A stretch of 64,000 nt of DNA from DATKMP01 sp963790045. Lineage in GTDB: Bacteria; Bacteroidota; Ignavibacteria; UBA10030. Location: NCBI GenBank assembly GCA_963790045.1, contig CAWBMS010000011.1, positions 310,001 to 374,000 on the forward strand, read 5' to 3'. The notes under the pieces are model-generated. The model saw nothing but the letters and a program-made list of their open reading frames with translations. It had not been told where the DNA came from and did no database searches. Shown here one piece after another: positions 49,216-60,008 of the stretch; the first letter of the stretch is position 1, and every line of letters begins with the position of its first letter. A program made the position numbers and the translations under genes.

Positions 49216-49254
49216 ACCTATCTTCAACAAGAAATTCAAGTCGTTGAGATAGGT
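49216..49254. promoter_or_regulatory. Inverted repeat ahead of the antitoxin gene
   Basis: ACCTATCT (49216-49223) and AGATAGGT (49247-49254), extended by CAAC/GTTG with a one-base bulge. It lies between the acyl-CoA synthetase stop and the antitoxin start (49187) and could be the autoregulatory operator or a hairpin; no T-run. Confidence 0.35.
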
Positions 49255-49261
49255 CGGACTC

Positions 49262-50972
49262 TCATTTCGGCGTTGCTAAATACCGTTTAATTTTTTGCGT
49301 TGTCGTCTTTTCAAATTCCTGTTCGCGAATGGTGAACTTCCGAATTTGCTTAAAGCTCGCTAATTCGGCATTCGCCTTTTTGATTTCTACCCCGATGACT
49401 TCGTTAATTAATTCTGGAGTAATGGAAACGTGATCGGCTTCGGAAAGTTCGATGAATGCTTCTGCATCCACCACGATTTGTGCGGCAATCACTTCATCCA
49501 ATTTCGGATCGTCTTCGCCATAGACAAGGCATTCTTGAACAAACGGGCTGCGCATCAGCACGTCTTCAATTTCTTCGGGATAGACGTTCTCGCCGGTGCG
49601 TGAAATGATGACATTCTTTTGCCGTCCGCAAATGTGGAGGAAATCTTCGTCATCGATATATCCGATGTCGCCCGTTTTAAACCAGCCGTCATCAAATGCT
49701 TCACGAGTTGCTTTTTCATTTTTGTAGATACCGAGCATGATGTTACCGCCTCTGGCATAAATTTCTCCGGTACCATGTTCGTCTGGTTGATTGATGCGAA
49801 TTTCTGCGCATGGCATCGGAAGTCCTGCAGCATCATCCTTAAACCGATCCAATTGATTTAAGGCAATAATGGGGGATGCCTCTGTTAAGCCGTATCCTTG
49901 TATAAAATTAAAACCGAGTTCTCGCAATCCTTTTGCAACGGAAGGATCGGGGGCGGCGCCGCCTGCAACAAAGATGCGAATGTGCCCGCCGAATTTTTCA
50001 TGAATTTCCGAAAAAATAATTTTCTTCGAACTCTTCCAACCGAATTTTGCAACAACGTTGGTGATCTTGACAAGTGAAGGGAAGATGATGGAAACGAGTT
50101 TTTTTTCTGGATCCCCTGATAAATGCGTTTGAACATTTTGTCGAATAGGAGCGGCACGCCCAGAACTAAAGTTGCCTGCACTTGTTGCATATCTTCGGAA
50201 ATGGTTCTGAGTGACTGGGCATAGTGTGCTGAAGCACCGCAATATAGCGGACAGAGAAATCCGCACGTGCATTCGTACGTGTGGTGCATTGGAAGAACGG
50301 AAAGAAATCGATCGGAAGGAGGAATGTGAACCATGCTCTGCCATGGCTGAAAGGTCGGTGGCAATATTCTGTTGACTCAACATCACGCCTTTGGCACGCC
50401 CCAGCGTTCCCGAAGTGAAAATAATGACCGCCATCTCTTTGGGATCGATGGTTGGCAGATCACTCGCCGAACAACCGCGGCTGTTGTTGATCAATTCGAT
50501 CATCGATAAAAATCCGTCTTTCTTGGTCAGCAAATCCATGCCGATAAAAAACTTCAGGCGTTTAAGTGAATGCCGTTCTTCACGCAGCATCGTATTGAAT
50601 GAATCAGAAAATACGACCACATCCGCGTCTGCTTCGTGCAGAATGTTGAGAATTTCGTTCGTGGTGAGATTCCGATCGATAGGAACGATGACATAATCGA
50701 AACACATCGCGGTGAGGTAGGTGATGCCCCACTGCACGCGGTTTTCGCTGATGACAGCGATATGGCTGCGTGCGGGAAGTTTCAGATTCCTCAAGGCCTG
50801 TACCGAATTTCAAAACATATCTCAAGAGCGATGTGTACGTTGTTTTCGGAATTGGCGTATCTTTTAAATCTTCCAGCGCTAATTTATCACCGTATTGAGT
50901 AGAAGATTGAAGAAGCATATCCTGAATAGAACGGATCTGCGGCACGGGATATAATTTTAATGGTTGCTTCAT
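49262..50972 (-). CDS. Long-chain acyl-CoA synthetase/AMP-forming ligase (three frameshifts)
   Basis: About 570 residues; activates a carboxylic acid as acyl-AMP then acyl-CoA. P-loop IIFTSGTLGRAKGVML, DRFLSVLPMHHTYE, GYGLTEASP, KTGDIGYIDD and GRQKNVIISRTGENVYPEEIE are the conserved ANL motifs, close to FadD/Faa-like enzymes. Breaks: extra C near 50795-50796 (GTGL joins RNLKLPARS), an extra base near 50335-50342 (SAMASMVHIPPSDRF), and one extra T in the 8-T run at 50099-50106 (QKKLVSIIFPS). All restore family spacing. Start ATG 50972. Confidence 0.87.
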
Positions 50973-51127
50973 AGTGTTTCCTTCAAAATCCAAAATCGCG
51001 ATGTAATGGTAATGGCAAAGCGTTCCCAATTTCATCCAATTTCAGTAGAATTGCAAGCGGTGGAAGAAAATTGAATTCCGCGGCACAAATTTTCAGCGAT
51101 GAATAGCATAATGAAAAAATCAGAATG

Positions 51128-51850
51128 CTATTGCACAATCTCCAAATATTTATAGATCCATCCGATTTTCTGTTGATCTGCGCTGGCGATGTAGTACCAG
51201 GTTTCACCTTTTCCGTACGAAAGTTTTCCAAGAATAAACACTTCTTCATCTTTATACACGGTGCCGAGTTGTTTGGATGCAATCGTCGGGCGGTACCGCA
51301 TGCGCACGGATGGTTCAAACGTGCAGCGGGCTTTCGTGAAGAGTGTCGGGTCTTGTTTGATATATTGTGCTAAGGTTTTGGAAAGAACTTGATAATAGTT
51401 CAGCAGCAGCATTTCTTTTTCGCTTAATGCTTCTTCACTGCTTGCTTTCTCACGCGATGCTTGCAGTTCATCTTGAATTTGTTGCATGTTGCGCAATGTT
51501 TCGATGAGGAAGCGCCGGCTCTCGATATTTTTTTCCACTTGTGCCTGCGTCGCCGTCATATACAATGAGTACACCGACATTGCCACGGCGGCAACTGACG
51601 CAATGATCGTGATGATGTTGGCAAGGTTAAATTTGACGCTGACAAACTGATGACAATGATGGCACACATGCGCGCCATCCGGAATATCCAATTTACAATG
51701 CGGGCAGATGTTGCGTTTTACGGGAAGCGGATGATTGGAATATTTATTTGCAGAATGTTCTTGCGATTCGTACGCAACGTTTGATTGAAATCCACGCTTG
51801 AGCAATTGCATCAATCGATTCATGTTTCGTAAAATATCGGCTGGAATCAT
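51128..51850 (-). CDS. Zinc-ribbon, membrane-anchored SH3-domain protein
   Basis: A 240-residue protein: a zinc ribbon with CPHCKLDIPDGAHVCHHC near residues 49-66, one membrane helix (about 75-97, IITIIASVAAVAMSVYSLYM), a coiled-coil region (about 100-160) and a C-terminal bacterial SH3 (about 175-238, ending WIYKYLEIVQ). The zinc ribbon should face the cytoplasm and the SH3 the periplasm, where such domains bind peptidoglycan. No known family for the whole; perhaps an envelope sensor or anchor. Uncertain. Confidence 0.65.
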   Translation of the reverse strand: MIPADILRNMNRLMQLLKRGFQSNVAYESQEHSANKYSNHPLPVKRNICPHCKLDIPDGAHVCHHCHQFVSVKFNLANIITIIASVAAVAMSVYSLYMTATQAQVEKNIESRRFLIETLRNMQQIQDELQASREKASSEEALSEKEMLLLNYYQVLSKTLAQYIKQDPTLFTKARCTFEPSVRMRYRPTIASKQLGTVYKDEEVFILGKLSYGKGETWYYIASADQQKIGWIYKYLEIVQ

Positions 51851-52064
51851 CGCGTTCTCGCCTTCTTCATCATAAGAATTCTTGGTTGGCGTTTCTTACG
51901 TCGCTTTTGAACTACAACGGAATTAAAATAATCATTTTTCGAGAGAGATCACAATGCGAAGAATAAGAATACAAAATAATTACAAAAGCATTACTTGCAA
52001 TCGTAACTTTTTTTTCCGGTCATTATTGATACTTACGTTTTAATATACCACGAAAGGAATATTA

Positions 52065-52676
52065 GTGGCAGAAGAAAAACATCTTGAAGAACACGTACTT
52101 GTCTTTCCTATAAAACTGCTGAAAGCTGCCGGCATGTTCCAAGGATTCTCGTTTGAGATGGAAAAATATGCTGTGTTGTTAGATTCAAAACATCACACGT
52201 ATATGAAACGCAAAGAAGCAGAGTATAATCCGGAGTTTAAGCAATTAATTCCGTATGCGTTATTGCGATGTGAAAATAGCTTCTTTGTGTACCGGCGCGG
52301 CAAGCTGCAGGGAGAAAAACGATTGATCGGAAATTATTCGCTCGGTGTCGGCGGACATATTTCGATTGACGATCCGACACTATTCGGCTCTACGTATCAC
52401 GATGGATTGATGCGGGAAGTGAACGAAGAAGTTGCAATTTCCTCTTCCTATAAGTTTAGAGTGGCGGGATTAATAAACGATGATTCGAATGAAGTCGGCA
52501 AAGTGCATCTTGCCGTTGTGCATATTTTTGATTTAGCGAAACCGCTTGTTGTGCCGAAAGAAAAATCCATCAACGAAACAAAGTTTATGGGCAAAGCGGA
52601 ACTTTTAGCACACAAAGACCAGTTTGAAAATTGGTCGCAGATTTGTATCGACAATATCGATATGCTCTTGAAATGA
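52065..52676 (+). CDS. Nudix-like hydrolase (COG4112 type)
   Basis: A 203-residue protein. An N-terminal region (about 1-95) precedes a Nudix fold with YSLGVGGHISIDD and the box-like GLMREVNEEVAI, so the metal-binding Glu residues appear present but the first Gly segment departs from the classic GX5E. It matches the predicted MutT-family phosphoesterases of COG4112; substrate unknown. Start GTG 52065 with AAGGA 6 bases upstream. The stop overlaps the methyltransferase start. Confidence 0.72.
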   Translation: MAEEKHLEEHVLVFPIKLLKAAGMFQGFSFEMEKYAVLLDSKHHTYMKRKEAEYNPEFKQLIPYALLRCENSFFVYRRGKLQGEKRLIGNYSLGVGGHISIDDPTLFGSTYHDGLMREVNEEVAISSSYKFRVAGLINDDSNEVGKVHLAVVHIFDLAKPLVVPKEKSINETKFMGKAELLAHKDQFENWSQICIDNIDMLLK

Positions 52677-53383
52677 TAATGAAAAGTTCATTAGAAGACA
52701 TACGAAATAAATTCGATAAGAATGTCGAGATTTATTCCGACGAAGAAGTTGGACAACCTTCTGCCATGGATTCTCTGCTTGTCTTGCAAATGATCGCCGA
52801 TACTGCTGCCTTGACCAATCCTCACGCAAAAAGAATTTGCGATATCGGATGCGGCGGCGGAAATTTTACGATCAAAATTTTACACAAACTGCCGAAGCTT
52901 TCCTGTACCCTAATTGATCTGAGTAAGCCGATGTTAGATCGTGCACAAGAACGTATTCTCGCTCAAGGGGCAACAGTGGAAAGCGCCATACAAAGCGCGA
53001 TTCAAACAGCCGAACTAAGACGCAATGCATACGACATCATCGTTGCCGGAGCGGTGCTGCATCATTTGCGGACACGCGATGAATGGTTGTCGGTATTCAA
53101 AAAAATTTATCATGCTCTTGCCGACGGCGGTACATTTTTTTACTGGGATTTGATCCGGCAAGAGTCTGCGGAACAAGAACGCCTTCAACGCGAACGCTAT
53201 AAACAGTATCTTGTCGGTGTCAGGGATGAAGCATATCAGCAAAAAGTGTTTGCCAATATTGATCAAGAAGACACGCCGGAAACGGTGACGTTCATTTTAA
53301 CACAACTCATCAAAACTGGTTTCTGCGAAGTTGATGTCATTCACAAGAACGGTACATTTGCTGCGTTGATGGGGAAGAAGTAA
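52673..53383 (+). CDS. SAM-dependent methyltransferase
   Basis: A 236-residue class I methyltransferase. Motif I ICDIGCGGGNFT near residue 56, motif II acidic LIDLSKPML, motif IV IIVAGAVLHHL and a GGTFFYWDLI post-motif. Helical cap residues at the N-terminus (about 1-45). Substrate cannot be assigned; small-molecule, lipid or quinone methylation are all possible. The ATGA overlap with the Nudix-like gene links the two in translation. Confidence 0.83.
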   Translation: MIMKSSLEDIRNKFDKNVEIYSDEEVGQPSAMDSLLVLQMIADTAALTNPHAKRICDIGCGGGNFTIKILHKLPKLSCTLIDLSKPMLDRAQERILAQGATVESAIQSAIQTAELRRNAYDIIVAGAVLHHLRTRDEWLSVFKKIYHALADGGTFFYWDLIRQESAEQERLQRERYKQYLVGVRDEAYQQKVFANIDQEDTPETVTFILTQLIKTGFCEVDVIHKNGTFAALMGKK

Positions 53384-53497
53384 CTTTCCAACAAATTTTA
53401 GCTGTTGTGCAAAAAGTTCGTGCTGCATCACGTTTGTTTGATGTAAAGTCCTTCCGTTGCCTTTCAGAAAAAAAATTGGTACATAGTAATACAATTT

Positions 53498-53571
53498 GCA
53501 CCCATAGCTCAATTGGATAGAGCATCAGACTTCGGATCTGAGGGTTGGGGGTTCGACTCCCTCTGGGTGCA
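53498..53571 (+). tRNA. tRNA-Arg (anticodon UCG)
   Basis: A 74-base cloverleaf: acceptor GCACCCA/TGGGTGC, D-arm GCTCAATTGGATAGAGC, anticodon stem CAGA/TCTG around loop CTTCGGA giving anticodon TCG, T-arm GGGGGTTCGACTCCC, discriminator A. CCA is not encoded. It reads CGN arginine codons. The accessory polysaccharide genes begin right after it. Confidence 0.96.
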
Positions 53572-53704
53572 CTTATTTCCCTCTGACTTACTCATGAGTT
53601 TTTACTGGTTGCAATGAGTGTATCATTCGGTGACACTTGCTTTAATTTTGTTTTCTGCCGAACTTGTGGTTGAAAAATATAATTTTAAAATAGGAACCAT
53701 CCTT

Positions 53705-54845
53705 ATGAAGAAGATAGTTTTTTTAGCCGCAATTCTCGTGGCATGTAGTTTGAAAACTTCCACAGCCCAAACTCAAACTGAAGTAAAAAAACATCTTGTC
53801 CCAGGAGAACAGGCACCCCCTGCCGATCTGGGACAGAAGAATTTTGGCGGAATGCGCCCTGCCGTCGGGGCTGGCGGACAGAGATTGGCATTACGGCCAC
53901 CTCGCCCAGAACCAAAGATCCAGACGGTTTCTCTGGAAGATATTCTCAATGAGCGATCCTTATATTTATCCTGATGAGAAATCCCATACATATTATCTGA
54001 CGGGTACGGGCGGCCGTCTTTATAAAAGTAAAGATCTAAAGATGTGGACCGGTCCTTATCCGATTATAGACCTCACCGGAACTTGGATGGATGGACTCTG
54101 GGTAGCGGCGGCTGAAATTCATCATATTGGGAATAGATACTATTATGCCGGCACCTGGAGTGACCACAGTACATTGATCCAGGTTGTTCCTCGCCGTTAC
54201 AATGTGCCACGTAATCAAACTCAACTTTTAGTTGCCGATTCACCCGAAGGACTGTTCAAACCGTTAGTTGCCGATCATGAATTTTGCCTCGGTCCGGAGG
54301 ATTGGGATATTATTGATGGTACGCTCTATACTGAGAATGATACTACATATTTGGTATTCGTTCATGAGTGGACCCAACTCATTGATGGAACCATGGATTA
54401 CATGCCTCTTTCAAAGGATCTGACTCATCGAACCGCTGAGCCAACGACCATCTTCCGTGCCAGTGAAGCTGCATGGTCCAAAGAGATGAACAGCATCGGT
54501 GAAGCTACCTTTGGTCTGAAGATGCCGGGATGGGTTACCGATGGCCCGGAAATGTTTCGCACCAAGACCGGCAAGCTTGGAATGTTGTGGTCAAGCTGGG
54601 GTGAACATCGGTATGCACAAGGAGTAGCTTATTCAACGTCAGGAAGTATCAGAGGTCCATGGGTACAGGAAAAAGAAGCATTTAAAGGAGACAACTCCGG
54701 ACATGGAATGTTATTCACAACGTTTGAAGGCAAACGTTTGTTTGTTGTCCACCATGTTGAAGGAGACGGACCTCGTAAACCGCAACTCTATGAGATAGAT
54801 GATTCAGGTGATAAACTGGTACTTGGGAAAAGATATAATCCGTAA
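53705..54845 (+). CDS. Exported GH43-like glycosidase (one frameshift)
   Basis: About 380 residues. Signal peptide from ATG 53705 (MKKIVFLA..., cleavage near STAQTQ), a Pro/Arg-rich spacer, then a five-bladed beta-propeller of clan GH-F: MSDPYIYPDEKS (base Asp), DWDIIDGTLY (second Asp) and VTDGPEMFR (acid Glu). Probably an arabinofuranosidase- or xylosidase-like enzyme; substrate not fixed. The frame breaks near 53945: dropping one base gives SLEDISMSDPYIYP. First gene after tRNA-Arg in the polysaccharide block. Confidence 0.78.
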
Positions 54846-54940
54846 TATTGCTGGTGATTGTTTAGAAGGTTTAATATAAATAATTTATTTGAACAGCTAA
54901 ATTAATTATCCTTACCTATAAAATTGAAAAGAAAAAACTT

Positions 54941-56488
54941 ATGAAAAAAATATTTTTTACTCTTTTGATTTTGATAGTTTCAAAATCGACATATTCACAA
55001 AATGTTAAAATAGATAGTACTAAATATCCCAAGATGGTAACATTTACTGCACAACAAGATCACGAGAATATGATGAAGCAACTTGGAATTAAAAGTTTAA
55101 GACCCGGTCCGAGTGGCAATGAGAGCGCTCCCAATCATGCTAATTACAATGAGGCAGTTGCAAATCCATGCCCACAACTGCCCGATGTGCTTACACTTAA
55201 CAATGGCAAAAAAGTAACTTCGGCTGATAGTTGGTGGAAGCAGCGGCGACCAGAGATTATTGACGCCTTTGAACGTGAAATGTATGGTAAGCTGCCCAAA
55301 GAAATTCCATCGGTGGCGTGGGACGTGAAAATTACAGATCGGGAATTTATTGGTCGTACTCCGGTCATTGCAAGACAGCTTATTGGACACGTCGATAATA
55401 GTCAGTATCCCTTCATCAATGTTGATATTCAAATGATGCTGGTTTTACCCGTGAATGTGAAAGGACCTGTTCCTGTTCTCATCATGTTTGGTCGCCCTTC
55501 GTTCCCTTCTCCTGCTCAACCTTCACTCGAAGACATGGAAAAAATTAATGCCGCGTTTAAACAGATGATGATACAAAGCAATCCCGAATTAAAAACAATA
55601 TTTGATCAATATCCGGTGTATTCACCAATTACAAGATTGCCCGGGCCAAATTGGTTTGCACCGGCAACCAATGGCGATTCGTCTCCGACAGAACAGTTGC
55701 TGGCAGCCGGTTGGGGATATGCAACATTAGATCCCAATAGTGTTCAGGCCGATAATGGTGCGGGACTTACAAGAGGTATAATAGGTCTGGTAAATAAAGG
55801 TCAACCTCGAAAGCCCGATGATTGGGGATCATTACGTGCTTGGGCATGGGGAGCCGCTCGTGCACTCGATTATCTTGAAACAGATACGCTGGTCGATGCA
55901 AAAAAAGTTGGGATTGAAGGTGTATCCAGATATGGAAAAGCTGCGTTGGTGACACTGGCTTTTGAGTCTCGGTTTGCAGTCGGTTTAATAGGTTCATCAG
56001 GTAAAGGAGGCGCCACATTAGAACGCCGTATATTTGGCGAAGCAGTCGAAAGCCTCGCTGGTAGTGGTGAGTATCATTGGATGGCTGGAAATTATTTGAG
56101 TTATGCTGCTTCAGAAGCAAGTGCTGGAAGTAAAACAGGTTGCGATTTATCTGTCGATTCCCACGAACTAATTGCTCTTTGTGCTCCTCGGCTTACTTTT
56201 ATTAGTTACGGAGTACCAGAAAAAGGTGATGCAAAATGGTTAGACCAACAAGGTAGTTATATGGCGACAGTTGCAGCAGGTTCGGTCTTTAAATTAGTAG
56301 GAGTAAAAGATTTAGGTGTTTCTAACGATTATATGAAAGAAAAAATGCCACCTGTTCTCACTGGTTTATTGGAAGGTGAATTAGCATGGCGGCAACACGA
56401 TGGCGGACACACCGATGCTCCCAACTTTCAATTTTTTATACCTTGGGCCAGCAGATTATTAAAGTATAACAGAACCCCATTACAATAA
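54941..56488 (+). CDS. Glucuronoyl esterase-like protein (CE15)
   Basis: A 515-residue exported alpha/beta hydrolase. The signal peptide ends near STYSQN. The nucleophile motif is GVSRYGKAAL (family usual GCSRxGK), followed by GEAVESLAGSGEYHWMAGNYL and the His in RQHDGGHTDAPN. CE15 enzymes cut ester bonds between lignin alcohols and 4-O-methyl-glucuronic acid on xylan. It lies between the GH43-like and tannase-like genes, in keeping with plant cell wall use. Confidence 0.87.
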   Translation: MKKIFFTLLILIVSKSTYSQNVKIDSTKYPKMVTFTAQQDHENMMKQLGIKSLRPGPSGNESAPNHANYNEAVANPCPQLPDVLTLNNGKKVTSADSWWKQRRPEIIDAFEREMYGKLPKEIPSVAWDVKITDREFIGRTPVIARQLIGHVDNSQYPFINVDIQMMLVLPVNVKGPVPVLIMFGRPSFPSPAQPSLEDMEKINAAFKQMMIQSNPELKTIFDQYPVYSPITRLPGPNWFAPATNGDSSPTEQLLAAGWGYATLDPNSVQADNGAGLTRGIIGLVNKGQPRKPDDWGSLRAWAWGAARALDYLETDTLVDAKKVGIEGVSRYGKAALVTLAFESRFAVGLIGSSGKGGATLERRIFGEAVESLAGSGEYHWMAGNYLSYAASEASAGSKTGCDLSVDSHELIALCAPRLTFISYGVPEKGDAKWLDQQGSYMATVAAGSVFKLVGVKDLGVSNDYMKEKMPPVLTGLLEGELAWRQHDGGHTDAPNFQFFIPWASRLLKYNRTPLQ

Positions 56489-56497
56489 ACATTTTAT

Positions 56498-58258
56498 ATG
56501 AAGACTATGAAAAGATCAATCTGTTCTTTTATCACAATGTTTCTATTGGCTGGCATTGTCGTTTTTTGTCAAACCAAAATTCCAGCAGATATCGTCATAA
56601 CCAAAGCTGATTTAATGAAGGCTGGAACATCCATTCCTGTTTCCTTCATTGGTGAGCCAATAGGTTCGGTAAAACTTTATGAGCCAAGATGGATAGAATC
56701 CACCGATGCATCTCCATCTTATGGTGTTGTGGAAGGTTCAATATTTCCTGTCGATCCAAACGGCTGGCCCATTAATTTCAGGATATTGCTGCCGTCAAGA
56801 TGGTCGCAACGTGCTATGCAAGCTGGTGGTGGCGGGATGAACGGAATCATCACTGTAAGAGAAGGCAGGAGTCCGATGCTCAACAAGGGATTTGCTTTAT
56901 ATGGAAGCGACGCAGGACATCAGGCAGGAAGTATGGGATTCCCTGGTGGGGCACAAAACAAATCGTTGGCTTCAGGTCCAGCGCCGGGAGATGAATGGGC
57001 GTTGAATGATGAAGCTATTCGTAACTTAGGTTACATGCAAATGAAGAAAACCCATGATGCCGCTATGGTGATTATGGAGCGTGTCTATGGAAAGCGACCT
57101 CAATACAATTATTATGTTGGAAGTTCACACGGGGGACGAGAGGGACTGATGGTGGCTCAGCGTTACCCGAAAGATTACAATGGAATTATTTCCAATGTTC
57201 CGATTGTGAACTTTTCAAGTTTAATGCTCGCGCCTGAGCTGATCAGGATTCAGGAAAAACCGTTAAAAAATTGGGTGACGCCCGCCAAAGTGAATGCCAT
57301 CAGAACTGAATTTCTCAGACAGTGCGATACACTTGACGGACTTGCCGATGGCATTATTAATAATTATATGGTAGCACGGGCTATTTTTAATGTTAACGAC
57401 GGAGTTGGACCGACTGATCCCTGGGCTGCACTCCGTGCGCCAAACAACATCGATTCGAATCCTAATGATAAAACTGAATCAGCAAAACTGACGAATGAAC
57501 AAATCAGAACAATGGAGTTTGTCTATAGTTCCTATTCATTCGCAACTCCGCTTGCTAATGGTGTAAAGACGTTCGGCATGTGGCTGCCCACTACTGAACC
57601 TGATGGCTTTGGAATGATTACCGGCACAAGATATAAAGGTCAGGAAGGAACTGATGAAAATGCTCAGGTACACAATTCGTTGGGAACTCTTGGTGTTACA
57701 GGATTCCTGATGCAAGATATTAAAGCCAATCCACTCGATTATGTAGAAGGAGGTCAATGGAATAAACGTAGAGAGCAAATATCAGAATGGCTCGATTCTG
57801 ATAATCCCGATCTTTCAGCCTTTTACAAAAACGGTGGAAAGATCATTATTACTATTGGTGCAATGGATAACATAGCATCCCCTGGAGCTCAGCTTGATTA
57901 TTACCAATCGCTTCTTGACAAAATGGGACGGGAAACAATTGATAAATTTGCACGCTTGTATGTGGTACCACAAGCTGGTCATGGTTTATCAGGAAGAAGT
58001 TATAAGGTGAATGGCGAAGGGAAACCGGTAGAAGTCAAAAATATTCCTGCCCCTAATGGAAATGATAATATGGACTTGATTATAGCGTGGGTGGAAAATA
58101 ACATGGCTCCAGCAAAAACACTTGTTATCAATCCGCAGGGCAAAATAGGAGCCAAACAAGAAGGTGCAGGATATCTCTTGTGTTCATATCCAAATTATCC
58201 CAGATATGTGAGCGGACCAGTGGACCAGGTATCTTCCTATGTGAGTAAGGCACCATGA
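56498..58258 (+). CDS. Tannase/feruloyl esterase family protein
   Basis: A 586-residue exported esterase starting 9 bases after the CE15 gene. Signal peptide to about VVFCQT. The tannase-type nucleophile is in YYVGSSHGGREGLMVAQ; the lid has MAPELI-like sequence, and the C-terminal acid and His are in IGAMDNIASP and PQAGHGLSG. Paired cysteines that bridge the catalytic residues in fungal feruloyl esterases are not obvious. It should release ferulate, gallate or similar aromatic acids from polysaccharides. Confidence 0.86.
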   Translation: MKTMKRSICSFITMFLLAGIVVFCQTKIPADIVITKADLMKAGTSIPVSFIGEPIGSVKLYEPRWIESTDASPSYGVVEGSIFPVDPNGWPINFRILLPSRWSQRAMQAGGGGMNGIITVREGRSPMLNKGFALYGSDAGHQAGSMGFPGGAQNKSLASGPAPGDEWALNDEAIRNLGYMQMKKTHDAAMVIMERVYGKRPQYNYYVGSSHGGREGLMVAQRYPKDYNGIISNVPIVNFSSLMLAPELIRIQEKPLKNWVTPAKVNAIRTEFLRQCDTLDGLADGIINNYMVARAIFNVNDGVGPTDPWAALRAPNNIDSNPNDKTESAKLTNEQIRTMEFVYSSYSFATPLANGVKTFGMWLPTTEPDGFGMITGTRYKGQEGTDENAQVHNSLGTLGVTGFLMQDIKANPLDYVEGGQWNKRREQISEWLDSDNPDLSAFYKNGGKIIITIGAMDNIASPGAQLDYYQSLLDKMGRETIDKFARLYVVPQAGHGLSGRSYKVNGEGKPVEVKNIPAPNGNDNMDLIIAWVENNMAPAKTLVINPQGKIGAKQEGAGYLLCSYPNYPRYVSGPVDQVSSYVSKAP

Positions 58259-58444
58259 GATCGTAAACCATTACTCTCGGAAAGAAATGATTTAGGTGTG
58301 AAACTGTTGCTTGGAAAGAGAAATAATCCTGATAAAAAAAATGTTCTCTTTAAATATCCAAAATTCAATCTGATAAATATCTTATTAGATGAACAAATAG
58401 TCCAATGCTAGACGATAGTACTATATATAGAAGGAACAATTTCT

Positions 58445-60008
58445 ATGAAGAGCATTAATTTTTTGGTAATGATGTTTGTGTTGATGATTACTGGGTCTTG
58501 TATTGCTCAGCAATCTGCACCTGTAAAAGTCGAAGAGGGATTGTTACAAGGAACATCTGAAGATGGTTTGATAGTTTATCGAGGCATTCCATTTGCTGCA
58601 CCTCCTGTCGGAGATCTTCGCTGGAGAGCTCCGCAGCCTGCTAATCATTGGGAGGGTGTGAAGGTTGCCACAAAATTTGCTCCTGCTCCGATGCAGGGAG
58701 GTAAAACACCTTCAGGAAAAAATGAAGACTGTTTGTATTTAAATGTATGGACTCCGGCAAAATCCGCAAACGACCGAATTCCGGTATTTGTCTGGATTTA
58801 TGGCGGCGGCTTTAGTTTCGGTTCCACAGCCGAACCAGTTTATAGTGGAGAAAAATTAGCCCAAAAAGGTGTGGTGCTGGTCAGTATTGCATATCGTGTC
58901 GGGCAACTTGGGTTTTTAGCACACTCGGAATTGAGTGCAGAAAATCCGAATCATGTTTCAGGAAACTATGGTCTCCTTGATATGATTGCCGGTCTTCAGT
59001 GGATTCAAAAAAATATTGCAGCATTCGGCGGCGACCCAAATAAAGTGACCATCTTTGGCGAATCGGCAGGCGGAATTGCGGTAAGCATGCTTTGTGCATC
59101 TCCTTTAGCAAAAGGATTATTTCATGGTGCTATCTCGGAAAGCGGCGGATCATTCGGACCTACACGACCGACAACATTCCCCGGTGAAAACATGAAAACG
59201 CTCAAGCATGCTGAAATTGACGGCAACATATATGTTCAAAAAGCAGGCGTTACATCCATTGCTGAACTTCGTAAAATCGATGCCGAAAAACTTCCTATGG
59301 GATTTGGTCTCCCCGGTGGTTGGCCAATCGTAGACGGATACGTTGTTCCAGATGATCAGCATAAACTTTACGAAGCAGGAAAATACAATGATACGCCGAT
59401 TTTGATCGGCTACAATTCCGATGAAGGTGCAAGTTTCTCACCGCCCAAAACTCCAGAAGAATACGTTGCTGCTACAAAAGCGCGTTATGGAAAATTTGCC
59501 GATGATCTTATCAACGCGTATCCGGTCGGAACGGCAACGGTTCCAAAAACTGCTCGTGATTTAGGACGTGATGCTGCGTTCGGTTGGCAAACATGGAGCT
59601 GGGCAGAACTTCAAGCGAAAACGGGAAAATCCAAAATCTTCTATTATTATTTCGATCAACATCCGGATTATCCGGAAGGCTCGCCGCGTGCCGGATATGG
59701 TTCTCCGCATGGTCAGGATGTTGCTTATGTCTTTAATCATATCGATGCTTCGAATCCTCAAACAACCAAATCGGATTTGGGGCTTTCAGATATTATGTCC
59801 ACATACTGGGCAAACTTTGCAAAGTACTGGCGATCCCAACGGCAAAGGTGTCCCTGTATGGTCTGCATTTAACGATGCCAATCCAGAGGTAATGTATCTT
59901 GGCCCAACCCCGAAAATGGGACCGGTACCGAGTTTAGAATCTTTGAAAGTATTGGATTCATATTTTGAATGGAGACGATCACTGGAAGGACAGGTGTGGG
60001 CAAAATAA
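58445..60008 (+). CDS. Type-B carboxylesterase (one frameshift)
   Basis: About 520 residues; exported. RGIPFAAPPVGDLRW, EDCLYLNVWTP, the oxyanion YGGGFSFG, nucleophile FGESAGGIAV, acid Glu in GYNSDEG, and His in GSPHGQDVAYVF are the family marks. A signal peptide ends near SCIAQQ. Near the end an extra T at 59825 breaks the frame: removed, STYWANFAKTGDPNGKGVPVW and the tail follow to 60008, as the family requires. Substrate open; neighbours suggest plant-derived esters. Confidence 0.9.
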
